Part shown: piece by piece, positions 1 to 8,333 of the stretch
How positions within the stretch are numbered: the stretch's first letter is position 1
Layout of the letters: each line of letters opens with the position of its first letter
DNA from: Allobrachymonas chironomi DSM 19884
GTDB taxonomy: Bacteria; Pseudomonadota; Gammaproteobacteria; Burkholderiales; Burkholderiaceae_C
Length of the DNA stretch: 64,000 nt
Assembly: GCF_000374625.1 (NCBI RefSeq)
Contig: NZ_KB894774.1
Span: 1-64,000 of the forward strand
Reading direction: 5' to 3'
Program-made: the position numbers and the translations under genes
Notes under the pieces: generated by a model
What the model was told of the DNA's origin: nothing
The model's database searches: none
Seen by the model: only the letters and a program-made list of their open reading frames with translations

Positions 1-437
1 GACAGTCCATGCGCCGTCTTGCCATCAGCAGCAAGCGCACGGAATTCCACGTTCAGCGGCAGACCGATCAGGCGTTTTCCACTCGGGATGATCTTCACCA
101 GCTTGGACAGCTTCGGTGACTGCATCACCATCTTGCTTGCCAGGCTGAACACCAGGGCGGCTTGATCGCGTGACATGGCTCCACTGACGATCTGGCTGTT
201 TTGCTTCGCCTCCGGCCCAATCAGATGGGCCAGCAGCAGACCAGCAATAAGGCCACTCTTGCCGTTTTTGCGGGCAATCGATAGATAAGCCCGGCGAGTA
301 CCTTGCTCGTTGTCATAGACAGCACGGATAAACCCCTTCTGAAAATCGGCCAGCAGCAGCGGCTTGCCCACATGCGCACCCTCCGGGGTCACACAATGGC
401 GCTCGATGAAGGCAATCACACGCTCAGCGCGGGTCAT
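1..437 (-). CDS. terL: Terminase large subunit, N-terminal part (runs off the window)
   Basis: The reading frame opens with ATG at 437, overlapping the TerS stop codon, and stays open to base 1, giving the first 145 residues. It carries the Walker-A-like ARKNGKS at residues 55-61, preceded by the basic and aromatic context typical of phage terminase ATPase domains (LADFQKGFIRAVYD). The large subunit pumps DNA into the prohead and its C-terminal nuclease cuts the concatemer. The nuclease domain lies outside the window. Translational coupling to terS through the ATG/TGA overlap is clear. Confidence 0.88.
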   Translation of the reverse strand, partial: MTRAERVIAFIERHCVTPEGAHVGKPLLLADFQKGFIRAVYDNEQGTRRAYLSIARKNGKSGLIAGLLLAHLIGPEAKQNSQIVSGAMSRDQAALVFSLASKMVMQSPKLSKLVKIIPSGKRLIGLPLNVEFRALAADGKTAHGL

Positions 438-841
438 TGCAAACCCATCGGGATCAGATCATCATCCTGCTCGGCACGCGCTTCACGCTCGGCAGTGGCA
501 GCGTTCACCATGTCGGCAGCACGTCCTACTGTTGCCGTCGGATGCACGGCCACCGAACGGGCCAGCGCCATCGCCAGACGCGTCAGCTTCGCGTGCTCAT
601 CAGAACCGACCTCCATCCCTTGAATGGCAAAATTGACACGCGCCAGATTCGCGGCCAGCACCAGGTCAGAATCTGTCCAGGTATCACGCGGGCGGCTCGT
701 CACAACGGCCTTCCAGAACGGTTTGCAGGCTTCGGGCAGGGCTACATACTCGGGCGGCTCGATAGGAGCACTGGCAGCATTCTGGTGCGCTTGCAGGGCT
801 ATTTCGCAGGTCGAACTGGTACGCTTAGGTGTTAACTTCAT
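434..841 (-). CDS. terS: P27-family terminase small subunit
   Basis: This 135-residue protein has the core of P27-type small terminases: a Pro-rich lead-in (PEYVALPEACKPFWKAVV), then a helical part with TWTDSDLVLAANLARV and a final helical segment with VHPTATVGRAADMVN. TerS recognises the packaging site and hands DNA to TerL, which begins inside its stop codon. In satellites with their own terS, packaging specificity is independent of the helper phage. The HNH gene ends 32 nt upstream. Start ATG at 841; the first about 20 residues are basic and probably flexible. Confidence 0.85.
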   Translation of the reverse strand: MKLTPKRTSSTCEIALQAHQNAASAPIEPPEYVALPEACKPFWKAVVTSRPRDTWTDSDLVLAANLARVNFAIQGMEVGSDEHAKLTRLAMALARSVAVHPTATVGRAADMVNAATAEREARAEQDDDLIPMGLQ

Positions 842-873
842 GATTGCCTATTTTTTAAGCAGATTCCATTGAT

Positions 874-1239
874 TCAAGGGGTACCGTGCGGTTCGTGCGC
901 CTCGGTTGCTGGCGATTTCTTGAGAATCGCTATCATCTGCACCCATGGGCCACCCAGCGGAATACCACTTTCATCGTATCCAGTCGGCAGCTTGCCGGTC
1001 GCAGTCTTGATGCTGTGACACTCGTGCGCAAGGCCCATCAGGTTGTCCATGCTGTTGTTGGTCGGATCACCGTCCACATGGTCAACGTCCGTGCTCGGAG
1101 CACCACAGCCACAGCAGCACAGCGGATCACGCGCCAGGACAGCTTCGCGCAAATGCCTCCACGCCTTGCCGTTCAGCGCCAGCGTGCGGCCTGTCTCCAG
1201 TTGGCGCGCCTTCAGCGTCTTGGGTGCAAACAGCCTCAT
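874..1239 (-). CDS. HNH endonuclease of the packaging module
   Basis: The product is 121 residues from ATG 1239, which overlaps the portal stop codon (ATGA). A longer in-frame start at 1323 exists but would run inside the portal gene, so the coupled start is preferred. The HNH core is visible: closely spaced Cys residues at 41-46, DVDHVDGD at 51-58 with His54, NSMDNL at 62-67 and AHECHS at 71-76. HNH proteins next to terminases of HK97-type phages work with TerL in specific DNA cleavage at cos sites, and this position between portal and terS fits that role. Metal-binding Cys pairs appear intact. Confidence 0.85.
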   Translation of the reverse strand: MRLFAPKTLKARQLETGRTLALNGKAWRHLREAVLARDPLCCCGCGAPSTDVDHVDGDPTNNSMDNLMGLAHECHSIKTATGKLPTGYDESGIPLGGPWVQMIAILKKSPATEAHEPHGTP

Positions 1240-2393
1240 TTCGGCGGCTCCATCGGCTTGAACAGGTCGGACTTGATCGCGGGCAGGTTCTCCAGCTTGC
1301 GAACCTCGGCAATCGTCATCCATCCGGAATTGATGGCCTTCTCATAGAAGTTGGCACGGTTGGCGGCATCACCGCGCAACAAGCCTTCTGCACCGAATTC
1401 CGCGAAATAGATGCGCCGGCCTGCACTGCTCAACAGTTGGCGGCTGATAGCCCCCTCCCATGCGCTCATGTGGCGTTGCAAGCTGTGCACGACAAACCAG
1501 CGGTTCATCTCCACGCTGTTGCTGAAGTTCGCATGGCTCAAATCACCGATCAGGACGGGCGGCACCTTGAACACGCGGGCCACCTCCTGCACGCTGAATT
1601 GACGCGCTGCAATCCACTCGGCATCTTCCAGCGTCATGCACATGTGCCGGAAATCCGTACCGGCCTCCAGAACAGGAACACGGCCAGCATTCGCTGCACC
1701 GGCATATTGCGCCTGCCAGGATGCTTTCAGTGCTTCGCGCTGCTCGGGCTTCAGGACACCGGGGACATTCAGCGTACCGGACAAGCGGGTACCGTTGTCG
1801 AAACTGGATTGACCGTGCTCCTGTTCGGACAGCGCCAGCGCGAACACGCCACGCGCTGCGGCAATCGGGGACAAGCCCACCAGCGGGTCACCGCCAGCAC
1901 GATGGCGCAGATGAAACACCTCATCAGGCAATAGCTTCTCGCTTCTGCCGTCAAGATTGATGTACTCGTACCCGGCAATCACATCACCATGGCGCTTGAT
2001 GTTCACGCGATCCGGGGCCAGCGGGAACAGACTTCTGACCTGACCGTCATGCCCTCGGGTGATGCGTGCATAGCCGTTGCCGTGCAGCAGCATGGATGCC
2101 GTCAGCCACTCGACGAATTCCTGCGCACTCTGGTACTCATTCGGCGCGTGATGCAGCACCGCGTACAAGGGATGCGAGTCGGCACGCTCGCGCTCGTCAC
2201 CGTCGCGCTTGTACAGATGCAGCGGCAGGGAACCCACCGCCTCCGAGATCACGGACACAGCCGCATAGCACGCGGCAAGGGACTGCGCAGCATCTACTGT
2301 CACGGTACCTGTTCGCTTGGCAAGGAAGTCAGACCAGTACGGGTCAAAGTTCCGTTGCTCGATGCCCAGCAGGGACTTGATGCGGTTCATCAT
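1236..2393 (-). CDS. HK97-family portal protein
   Basis: A 385-residue portal protein. The N-terminal segment AACYAAVSVISEAVGSLPLHLY and the middle segment EFVEWLTASMLLHGNGYARI are hallmarks of the HK97 portal family, as is LSPIAAARGVFALA. The portal dodecamer forms the DNA entry and exit channel at one capsid vertex and docks TerL. The start ATG at 2393 overlaps the protease stop, and the stop overlaps the HNH start, so the capsid-protease-portal-HNH run is tightly coupled. Length is close to the family norm of 380-420. Confidence 0.92.
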   Translation of the reverse strand: MMNRIKSLLGIEQRNFDPYWSDFLAKRTGTVTVDAAQSLAACYAAVSVISEAVGSLPLHLYKRDGDERERADSHPLYAVLHHAPNEYQSAQEFVEWLTASMLLHGNGYARITRGHDGQVRSLFPLAPDRVNIKRHGDVIAGYEYINLDGRSEKLLPDEVFHLRHRAGGDPLVGLSPIAAARGVFALALSEQEHGQSSFDNGTRLSGTLNVPGVLKPEQREALKASWQAQYAGAANAGRVPVLEAGTDFRHMCMTLEDAEWIAARQFSVQEVARVFKVPPVLIGDLSHANFSNSVEMNRWFVVHSLQRHMSAWEGAISRQLLSSAGRRIYFAEFGAEGLLRGDAANRANFYEKAINSGWMTIAEVRKLENLPAIKSDLFKPMEPPK

Positions 2394-2905
2394 TTACACG
2401 TCTCCAGCCACATGCGGGCAGGTGTACGGGCCTGCTTCATGCGCAGGGCCACCGATGTTTGCGGATAGGCGGGCCAGGACTGCACCACGCACACTTCGTG
2501 CAATTCCACCTCGCGCAGCTCGCGGGTGTCGCCTGTCCATACCTCATCTGCCGGAACGAAACCGAAGGACATGCCACCCAGATCGCCACGCGCTGCCAGG
2601 GCAGCAAGATCACGTCCGGCAGTCGTGTCCGGCAGCGTCAGCGTGAAGGCCAGACCGTGAGAATCCTCCGACAGCGCCAGCGTGCCGGACGATGTGCGAC
2701 CCAGCACGGTCTTTGGATCATGGTCAGCCAGCGCCAGAACATCGCGGCCACTCTCCAGCGAACGGATGAAGGCACCGGGTGCAATGCGCTCGATGAAGTC
2801 ACCCACACGGGTATCAGCGTTGAACACGGCGGCATAGCCGGTCAACGTGCGGCCACTGGCTTGCAGGCCAGTCGCCATTCGGTGTTCGATGTTCGGCGCG
2901 GCCAT
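2390..2905 (-). CDS. Prohead protease (HK97 gp4-like, peptidase S78)
   Basis: A 171-residue serine protease that trims the capsid delta domain during prohead maturation. The catalytic His is in ALADHDP (His62) and the catalytic Ser in GGMSFGF (Ser113), both in the usual S78 context. The N-terminal GYAAVFNADTRVGDFIERI and the segment GAFIRSL are also typical. It lies 3 nt from the capsid gene and overlaps the portal gene. The C-terminal tail (KQARTPARMW) is basic and may be cleaved by the enzyme itself. Confidence 0.92.
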   Translation of the reverse strand: MAAPNIEHRMATGLQASGRTLTGYAAVFNADTRVGDFIERIAPGAFIRSLESGRDVLALADHDPKTVLGRTSSGTLALSEDSHGLAFTLTLPDTTAGRDLAALAARGDLGGMSFGFVPADEVWTGDTRELREVELHEVCVVQSWPAYPQTSVALRMKQARTPARMWLETCK

Positions 2906-2908
2906 GGC

Positions 2909-4105
2909 TTACACCACCAGGTCAGAAGCCAGCACGAAGGCTTCAGGGCGGCGCACCACCGCATCAGCCGTCATCAGGGCGCGAACCTGCACAGCACCAC
3001 GGCTGTACGGGCCTTCTGCATACGGGTTCGCCAGAATCTGCACGCAGTCCCACACGCCAATCAGCAGTTGGCGGAAGTCACCCAGCAGGACTTGCCCGGT
3101 CGCACCGCTCAGCTTCATCTGGTTCGTGATCGCCACCGGCAGGTCAGCCATGCGGCCACCCTCCATCAGGTAGCTGGAACCGGCAGAAGCCGCTTTCAGC
3201 GTCGTGCGCAGCTTCGTGGCGCTCTGCGGCTCGGTAATCCAGGCATTCGGCGTGATGTTCTTCAGCCCCAGCCCGGCCAGCATCCCTTGCACAGCAGACC
3301 AGGACAGGGTCGCCAGCGTGCCGGTCTGGATGCCGGTCGTCTCCAGGATGCCCAGCGGCTCCTTGAGGCCGCCACCCGCCAGCAGTGACAGGTCAAACGA
3401 ACAGGCCATGACTTCGCCCAGGTCGTTGCGCACCAGGACTTCGATACTCGGGCTTGACTGTTGCAGCAGTTGGCGGCTCAGCTCGGTGAGCGCACCGATG
3501 TGGCGCGGCTTCAGACCGATGGTGTCGAACGTCATGCCGGTATCGCTCAGGGCATCACCTTCAGCGATCCAAGCGGCAGACATGCCAGTCTTGTGGCGCG
3601 GGATCACCACATCACCGCGCAAGCCGGTCAGCACCGTGGCACCAAGACCCTGCACCAGACGGCTGTTGCGCAGCGGCCCCACAAACAAATCCTGTCGGAA
3701 GTCCTCGGGCACGATGCCTTCAGCGGTCGTAGTGGTCTGCGCGGCGCGGCTCTCGAATGCGGACAGCGGCAGGTGAACACCACGTTTGCCTGTGCGGCGC
3801 TCGACCTCTGCCGAATACTCAGCCGTGGCACCAGTCAGGGCACGGGATTCCACTTGGGCACGGATCGCCTCGAGGATGGACACGCCACCGGCCAGCTTCT
3901 GTTCGTGCTTGTCAGCACCCAGGGCGCGGCGCTCGGCATCTTGCAGATACAGGGCGCGTTCCTCTTGAGCCTCCAGCTTCTGCACTCCGCCCTTCAGGGC
4001 GTCAAAACGGGCAGTATCGTCACCGGTCATCTCGGCCTTGTCGGCCAGGGTACGCATTTCTGCCACCAGGGCAGCGCGGCTTTCGCGCAAATCGTTCAGT
4101 TTCAT
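2909..4105 (-). CDS. HK97-fold major capsid protein
   Basis: A 398-residue capsid protein. Residues 1 to about 110 form a charged coiled-coil scaffold (delta) domain (LRESRAALVAEMRTLADKAE), removed by the neighbouring protease. The shell domain starts near the EGIVPEDF segment and includes AAWIAEGDALSDTGMTFD and the P-domain helix RQLLQQSSPSIEVLVRNDL. The C-terminal segment RPEAFVLASDLVV is typical. Having its own capsid is the defining trait of cf-PICIs: other satellites remodel or reuse the helper head. The gene begins the structural operon downstream of the putative origin region. Confidence 0.93.
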   Translation of the reverse strand: MKLNDLRESRAALVAEMRTLADKAEMTGDDTARFDALKGGVQKLEAQEERALYLQDAERRALGADKHEQKLAGGVSILEAIRAQVESRALTGATAEYSAEVERRTGKRGVHLPLSAFESRAAQTTTTAEGIVPEDFRQDLFVGPLRNSRLVQGLGATVLTGLRGDVVIPRHKTGMSAAWIAEGDALSDTGMTFDTIGLKPRHIGALTELSRQLLQQSSPSIEVLVRNDLGEVMACSFDLSLLAGGGLKEPLGILETTGIQTGTLATLSWSAVQGMLAGLGLKNITPNAWITEPQSATKLRTTLKAASAGSSYLMEGGRMADLPVAITNQMKLSGATGQVLLGDFRQLLIGVWDCVQILANPYAEGPYSRGAVQVRALMTADAVVRRPEAFVLASDLVV

Positions 4106-4193
4106 GGTTTTCTTTGCAAAGAAGTTGAAGGTGCTTAAATTTTAATCAATCTCTACCATAAACGCAACTCAGTTGCAATAGTGCGTCAGACGT

Positions 4194-4214
4194 GAAAAAG
4201 CCCACCAAGTGGGC
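4194..4214 (-). terminator. Intrinsic terminator after the primase gene
   Basis: On the minus strand a 6-bp GC stem (GCCCAC with loop TTG and GTGGGC) is followed by TTTTTC. It lies about 160 nt past the primase stop and just before the capsid gene, so it separates the regulatory/replication unit from the structural operon. Confidence 0.7.
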
Positions 4215-4224
4215 AGGTGGGGGC

Positions 4225-4436
4225 ATCCGTTCCATCCGTTCCCAATCGTTCCCGTCGGTTCCCACTGGCTTGGGAATGGAAGGATAGGAATGGGGGAAAT
4301 TAATCCCCATTCCATCCGTTCCCTCCGTTCCTTACTATAGGGGAACGGATGAAATGGGAACGGATGAAACCGGCATCAGCAAGCGCCTTCGGAAACCCCC
4401 ATTTCGACGGCATCACCGGCATCCCCGGGAACGGAT
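4225..4436. other. Iteron cluster: candidate satellite replication origin
   Basis: Six perfect copies of the 9-mer GGAACGGAT occur. Three are in one orientation (4342-4350, 4357-4365, 4428-4436) and three inverted (4225-4233, 4234-4242, 4314-4322), with further degenerate copies (for example 4244-4252). The two groups flank a perfect 9-bp inverted repeat GGAATGGGG/CCCCATTCC (4287-4295, 4305-4313) with an A/T-rich loop. Placement immediately downstream of, and partly inside, the primase gene matches PICI origins, where iterons are bound by the Rep/primase product. Function is inferred. Confidence 0.7.
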
Positions 4437-6487
4437 GAAACCGACTTTTTCCAAGTCACAGGGATCACCATCTTGGCATCTGGCAAAACCCCTGCACTAG
4501 TGAACAGGTCGTGTTCCTCGGCAGTCAGGCAGATCAGATACGAATCGCGCCGGGGGTGCTGCTGCTGACCTCTTGGCACCTGAACTTGATGCAACCAGCC
4601 ATCGGCTATAAGCGCTTGGATGGTGTCGGATACTGTTTGCGCTTTGCCAGACACCTTGCCGCGCAGGCCGCTGATGTTCAGCGGGTTGCCGATGTTCCAG
4701 GCGGTAGCCACTGCATCCATGATGGATTGCCGCATGTTGGCCACTGCGGCTTTTGCTGCGGCGTCCTTGGCCTTCTCGGCAGCGGCAGCACGATCACCGT
4801 TGGTTACTGGCTCCGGCCAGCCCCACCGCATATATACCCGTTCAGGGTCACCAAACACGTCCCGGCTCTCAACTTCAGCAGTTCCAGAGTCGAATTGCAA
4901 TTCATTCCAGCGGGCTTCAAAACGGGTCTTGCCTCGCACCAGATACCGGGTGCCTTCATCCTCCACCATAAACAGGCTCTGGTTTGCATCTGCTGCAAAT
5001 GCGCCAGCACCGCGCACGGAAAGCCCTTTCACATTGGTACGTGTCAGTTCGGTTTTGGCCAGATGTCCGATCAGCCACACCGGCAGGCCGTCGAACCCTT
5101 GTTTCAATACCGACATGGCACCGCTGGCCTCGGCGTTGTCATTCTCGCTCTCTAGCTCCAGCGTTGCCGCCATCGTATCGATCACCACCAGCGGCAGTAC
5201 CATCACGCCCCCCACCTCGCGGGTAAACCTTGCGCGGTACACCACGCCGGCAGCGGCCACCATGGCGGGCGGCAAGCGCTTGGCATCCACTACGTGCAGA
5301 CGCTCCTTGACTGCCTCCACCGTGATGCCCTTGCCGCCATACCGAACCACGCCAGCAATGATTCGCTCTAGCTGATTGGTGTCCTCGGTGATATACACCA
5401 CATGCCGCCATTGTTTTGGAGCCAGCGGGTTGCCAGCTTCGTGCAGGCCAGCGGCGATCATCGCCAGCGGGGCAAGCCCGGTTGTTTTGCCCACGCCAGG
5501 CGCACCGGCAATGACGGCCACGCCAGCGGCGACAAAACCAGGGATCACCCACACAGGCGGCTTCGGCTCAAGATCAAAGTCCAGAAATTTGGCAAGCGGA
5601 TGATGCTCGGGACTGTAGGCAAGTGCATCCTTCGCGCCGTTGCTCGTTTCTGCGGCACTTCTGGCAATGGATGCGACTTCAGTAGCGGGCAGTGGGGGTT
5701 GGCATTTTTCCGAGTTGTGCACCTGCAATGCGGCCTCGATGGCGGCAGCACTTATGCCGGCGCGGGCCAGGTCGCCACCTTTGCGGTACAGCGCATCATT
5801 GCGGCCACCCTCGGCAATGGTGTAAGTGTTTGCTGTCTGCTTGCTCTCCACCTTCGGCGCATTCGTGAGCATCTCGCGCCATACCGTCAGAAGCCCATCG
5901 GGCAGGGTCGGCAAGTTGTTGAAGTCACCATTGCCACCCCATTGATACGGTTTGCCGGTGTCCGGGTGAATGGTCGGCGGCAGCACGTCTTGGACAGCAT
6001 CTGACCCCCCCTTGCCGGGCGCGCAGCGGAATTCCAGCATCATGGAACCATCAGGGCACTGCACCTTTTTTGTGGGTAGCGGTTGGCATCCATCGGGCAG
6101 CTTGTACAGCAGCTTGCCGCGGTTCGGGCGGCCAGAAACAATCTGCACGCCATCATCTGCATTCAGAAGCGCACTCAGGTCGATGCCCTTGATCTGGAGC
6201 CATTCAGCAGCTTGATGCAAGTCGTCCAGATCGATGGCACACGTCCGGGATGCCGTGTGTATCAGGCCCAGGCCATGTGCTTGTTTCGCGTCCTCCAGTC
6301 GGGCGGGCGTACCCCATTCCTTGTAAGTCGGGAACTTCCTGCCAGCGGAAATCAGGCACAAGCCAAAACCGGCGCAATCGTATTGCTCGGCGTAGTCGGC
6401 CACGGTTGCAGTGGTAGAATCGGCGTTGGAACTTTCTTTGACCGCCTCGGTGTCACAACCCAGGCGGTTTTCTTTTGGTTGGATCAT
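4376..6487 (-). CDS. Satellite primase-polymerase / SF4-type helicase (Pri-Rep)
   Basis: A 703-residue replication protein starting at ATG 6487 behind a GGAGGG ribosome-binding site that lies in the end of the upstream gene. Residues 30-185 form a primase-polymerase domain with the acidic motif AIDLDD (84-89). Residues about 228-280 resemble the primase C-terminal helical domain (PriCT). Residues about 310-540 form a RecA-like ATPase with Walker A GAPGVGKTT (328-336) and Walker B VVIDT (434-438). A C-terminal winged-helix-like part (MRQSIMDAVATAWNIGNPLN) may bind the adjacent iterons. It gives the island autonomous replication once induced. An in-frame ATG at 6529 lacks a comparable site. Confidence 0.88.
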   Translation of the reverse strand: MIQPKENRLGCDTEAVKESSNADSTTATVADYAEQYDCAGFGLCLISAGRKFPTYKEWGTPARLEDAKQAHGLGLIHTASRTCAIDLDDLHQAAEWLQIKGIDLSALLNADDGVQIVSGRPNRGKLLYKLPDGCQPLPTKKVQCPDGSMMLEFRCAPGKGGSDAVQDVLPPTIHPDTGKPYQWGGNGDFNNLPTLPDGLLTVWREMLTNAPKVESKQTANTYTIAEGGRNDALYRKGGDLARAGISAAAIEAALQVHNSEKCQPPLPATEVASIARSAAETSNGAKDALAYSPEHHPLAKFLDFDLEPKPPVWVIPGFVAAGVAVIAGAPGVGKTTGLAPLAMIAAGLHEAGNPLAPKQWRHVVYITEDTNQLERIIAGVVRYGGKGITVEAVKERLHVVDAKRLPPAMVAAAGVVYRARFTREVGGVMVLPLVVIDTMAATLELESENDNAEASGAMSVLKQGFDGLPVWLIGHLAKTELTRTNVKGLSVRGAGAFAADANQSLFMVEDEGTRYLVRGKTRFEARWNELQFDSGTAEVESRDVFGDPERVYMRWGWPEPVTNGDRAAAAEKAKDAAAKAAVANMRQSIMDAVATAWNIGNPLNISGLRGKVSGKAQTVSDTIQALIADGWLHQVQVPRGQQQHPRRDSYLICLTAEEHDLFTSAGVLPDAKMVIPVTWKKSVSSVPGDAGDAVEMGVSEGAC

Positions 6488-6489
6488 GG

Positions 6490-6954
6490 TCAGCCCTCCA
6501 ATTGCGCGGCGGCTTCGGCGTTGATCCAATTGTCAACATCTGACTTGCGCCAGCGTGACGTTTTTCCAAATTTCAGGGGGCGGGGGAATCTGCCTTGTCG
6601 GATAAGGCTATAGACGCGCGTACGGTTCAGCTCGGTGTACGCGGAAAGGGAATCAAAAGAAAGAAGTGCAGGGGGGTAGAAGTGAGATTGTCGCCGGTCT
6701 GACTCTCCATCATCTTCGCCGTCATCGTCGTCGTCGGACGCGCTCGGAGCATCATTGCCAGTGGTCTGGCTCTCTCCGGTTTCCTCGGCGCAGGGCGCGG
6801 CCTCGGACGGAAACCCGTTGGAAATTGCCAGATTGGGTTGATCACGAAAGACGGAACGGCCGAAACGGCGGTATACAGAATCCGCAACCTGCGGAAGTAT
6901 TGACTCAAAAGATGGATCATTCAAAACGCGTTCAAGATGTTCAAGATGGGTCAT
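6490..6954 (-). CDS. alpA: AlpA-family regulator with a long acidic N-terminal extension
   Basis: A 154-residue protein. The C-terminal 60 residues are an AlpA/MerR-like winged helix (LNRTRVYSLIRQGRFPRPLK followed by WRKSDVDNWI). AlpA proteins are DNA-binding activators or excisionases of satellites such as P4 and gram-negative PICIs. Unusually, about 95 residues precede it, with a run of Asp/Glu (SDDDDDGEDDGESD) that is probably disordered. There is only one Met in the frame, so no shorter ATG start exists. It directly precedes the primase gene, with 2 nt between stop and start, and the two are surely cotranscribed. Confidence 0.8.
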   Translation of the reverse strand: MTHLEHLERVLNDPSFESILPQVADSVYRRFGRSVFRDQPNLAISNGFPSEAAPCAEETGESQTTGNDAPSASDDDDDGEDDGESDRRQSHFYPPALLSFDSLSAYTELNRTRVYSLIRQGRFPRPLKFGKTSRWRKSDVDNWINAEAAAQLEG

Positions 6955-7047
6955 TTTTCAATCTTTGCGTGTGCGGTTTCAATATCCGTTGCGTCTGCAC
7001 ACGGTAAAACACAACGGGATTAAATATACCTTGTTTTCTCGCTGGCG

Positions 7048-8220
7048 TCAGCCCGTCAACATCGCCAGCGCATTGGCAGCGTGATCGGCACGAAGATGCC
7101 CATAATGCTTTTCGATCATCGCCACGGAAGTGCCGGCCAGCTTCGCCACCGTCAGCAAGTCCAGGCCACCCACCACCAAATCAGTGATGACGCTGTGACG
7201 CAATGTATAGGCGGATGTGCCGGCGGGCATACCGGCCTTCTCGGCAGCTTCGCGGATCGGGCTGTACCAGCTATCTTTGTTCCATGCCACGCCATCGGCG
7301 CGGGTGAACAGCGGCACGGATGCCAGCTTGTTGGTGCTGGCAGCGTCGAATATGGCGGCGGTAGTTCCAGGCAGCTTGATATTGCGGTCTGCTCCGGACT
7401 TGTCGTGTCCGATGGTCAGCACCCTTAACGCCTTGTTGTAGTGCTTCACCGTGAGTTGCGCCAGCGCACCAGGGCGCAGGGGCAGGGCAGACATGCCGCG
7501 CAGGAACAGGGCAATGTCAGGGGCGGCAGCGGCAATCATGGCTTCACGCTGTGCCCGGTCAAGATAGATGTCCCGGCGCGTACCTGCCCCCTTGACCGGC
7601 ACCAGCTTGGAGCGCCACGCAAAATCGCTTGTCACCCAGGCGTCAGCGTAAGCCAGATTGAGCGTCGCGCGGAAAACCGTCATGTCCCGGTTTAGCGTAG
7701 CCGCCGAACGTGGCTGACCTTTGCGGGGGCTATATCCCGTGATCGGGGTTTTTGCAACCTTCTTGCGCCAATCTTCGATGATGGCCGGCGTCAGCTTGGA
7801 CAGTTCCAGGTCGGCAAGCTTCTTGTGGCGCAACACCAGATTCGCCAAACGGTTCTTGGCATCCTTCGCGGGCTTTTCGCCTTTCGTGCTCTCCAGGTGC
7901 TCAACATAGTGTTCACAGGCATCACGAACGGTCTTGGCAGCGACTATGCCGCCCTTGTCGGCGTGTTGCTGGCGCTCCATCGCCATCTTCATGGCCTCGT
8001 CAAACCGCTGATGATCCGGATACTCGTCCAGCGGCCCCAAACCTTGCTTGCTGTACTTGCCGGTTTCCCTGTCCGTCATGCGTACCCACCATGTCCCGGC
8101 GGTCTGTAGGGACATTTTGCGGAAGCCAATGTATAGTCCGGTGCTGGCGCGTTGCCAGTATGGTTCACGCTGCGGCTTGAGTTTGTTCCGTGCCGTGACT
8201 GTGCTGATGATCGTAGCCAT
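7048..8220 (-). CDS. int: Tyrosine recombinase (island integrase)
   Basis: A 390-residue integrase from ATG 8220; an in-frame start at 8262 would overlap a tandem repeat that looks like an operator. N-terminal residues carry an arm-binding-type domain (GLYIGFRKM), followed by a SAM-like domain and the catalytic domain with Arg249 (PLRPGAL), Arg341-His342 (YTLRHSV) and nucleophile Tyr373 (KHYGHL). The usual second His of the LGH box is Thr (LAGTSVAM), seen in many proteobacterial phage integrases. It lies 110 bp from the tRNA-Val fragment that marks the attachment site. Confidence 0.93.
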   Translation of the reverse strand: MATIISTVTARNKLKPQREPYWQRASTGLYIGFRKMSLQTAGTWWVRMTDRETGKYSKQGLGPLDEYPDHQRFDEAMKMAMERQQHADKGGIVAAKTVRDACEHYVEHLESTKGEKPAKDAKNRLANLVLRHKKLADLELSKLTPAIIEDWRKKVAKTPITGYSPRKGQPRSAATLNRDMTVFRATLNLAYADAWVTSDFAWRSKLVPVKGAGTRRDIYLDRAQREAMIAAAAPDIALFLRGMSALPLRPGALAQLTVKHYNKALRVLTIGHDKSGADRNIKLPGTTAAIFDAASTNKLASVPLFTRADGVAWNKDSWYSPIREAAEKAGMPAGTSAYTLRHSVITDLVVGGLDLLTVAKLAGTSVAMIEKHYGHLRADHAANALAMLTG

Positions 8221-8241
8221 GTGGGTAAAAAGTGGGTAAAA
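8221..8241 (-). promoter_or_regulatory. Tandem 10-bp repeat upstream of the integrase start
   Basis: GTGGGTAAAA occurs at 8221-8230 and again at 8232-8241, one helical turn apart, immediately before the integrase ATG. Tandem repeats with this spacing are typical of operator sites or recombinase/AlpA binding sites. Function is inferred from position only. Confidence 0.4.
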
Positions 8242-8333
8242 CAATACCGCACAATCTACCACATGGCGGAACAGGTAAGCACCTAAGTTGTTGATTTTAT
8301 TGTGCCGTTGTGTTTCACATTGTGCACAGACTA

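Noticed and set aside
4225-4436. CRISPR array
   Set aside because: The repeats are 9-mers in both orientations with irregular spacing, and no cas genes are near; an iteron origin fits better.
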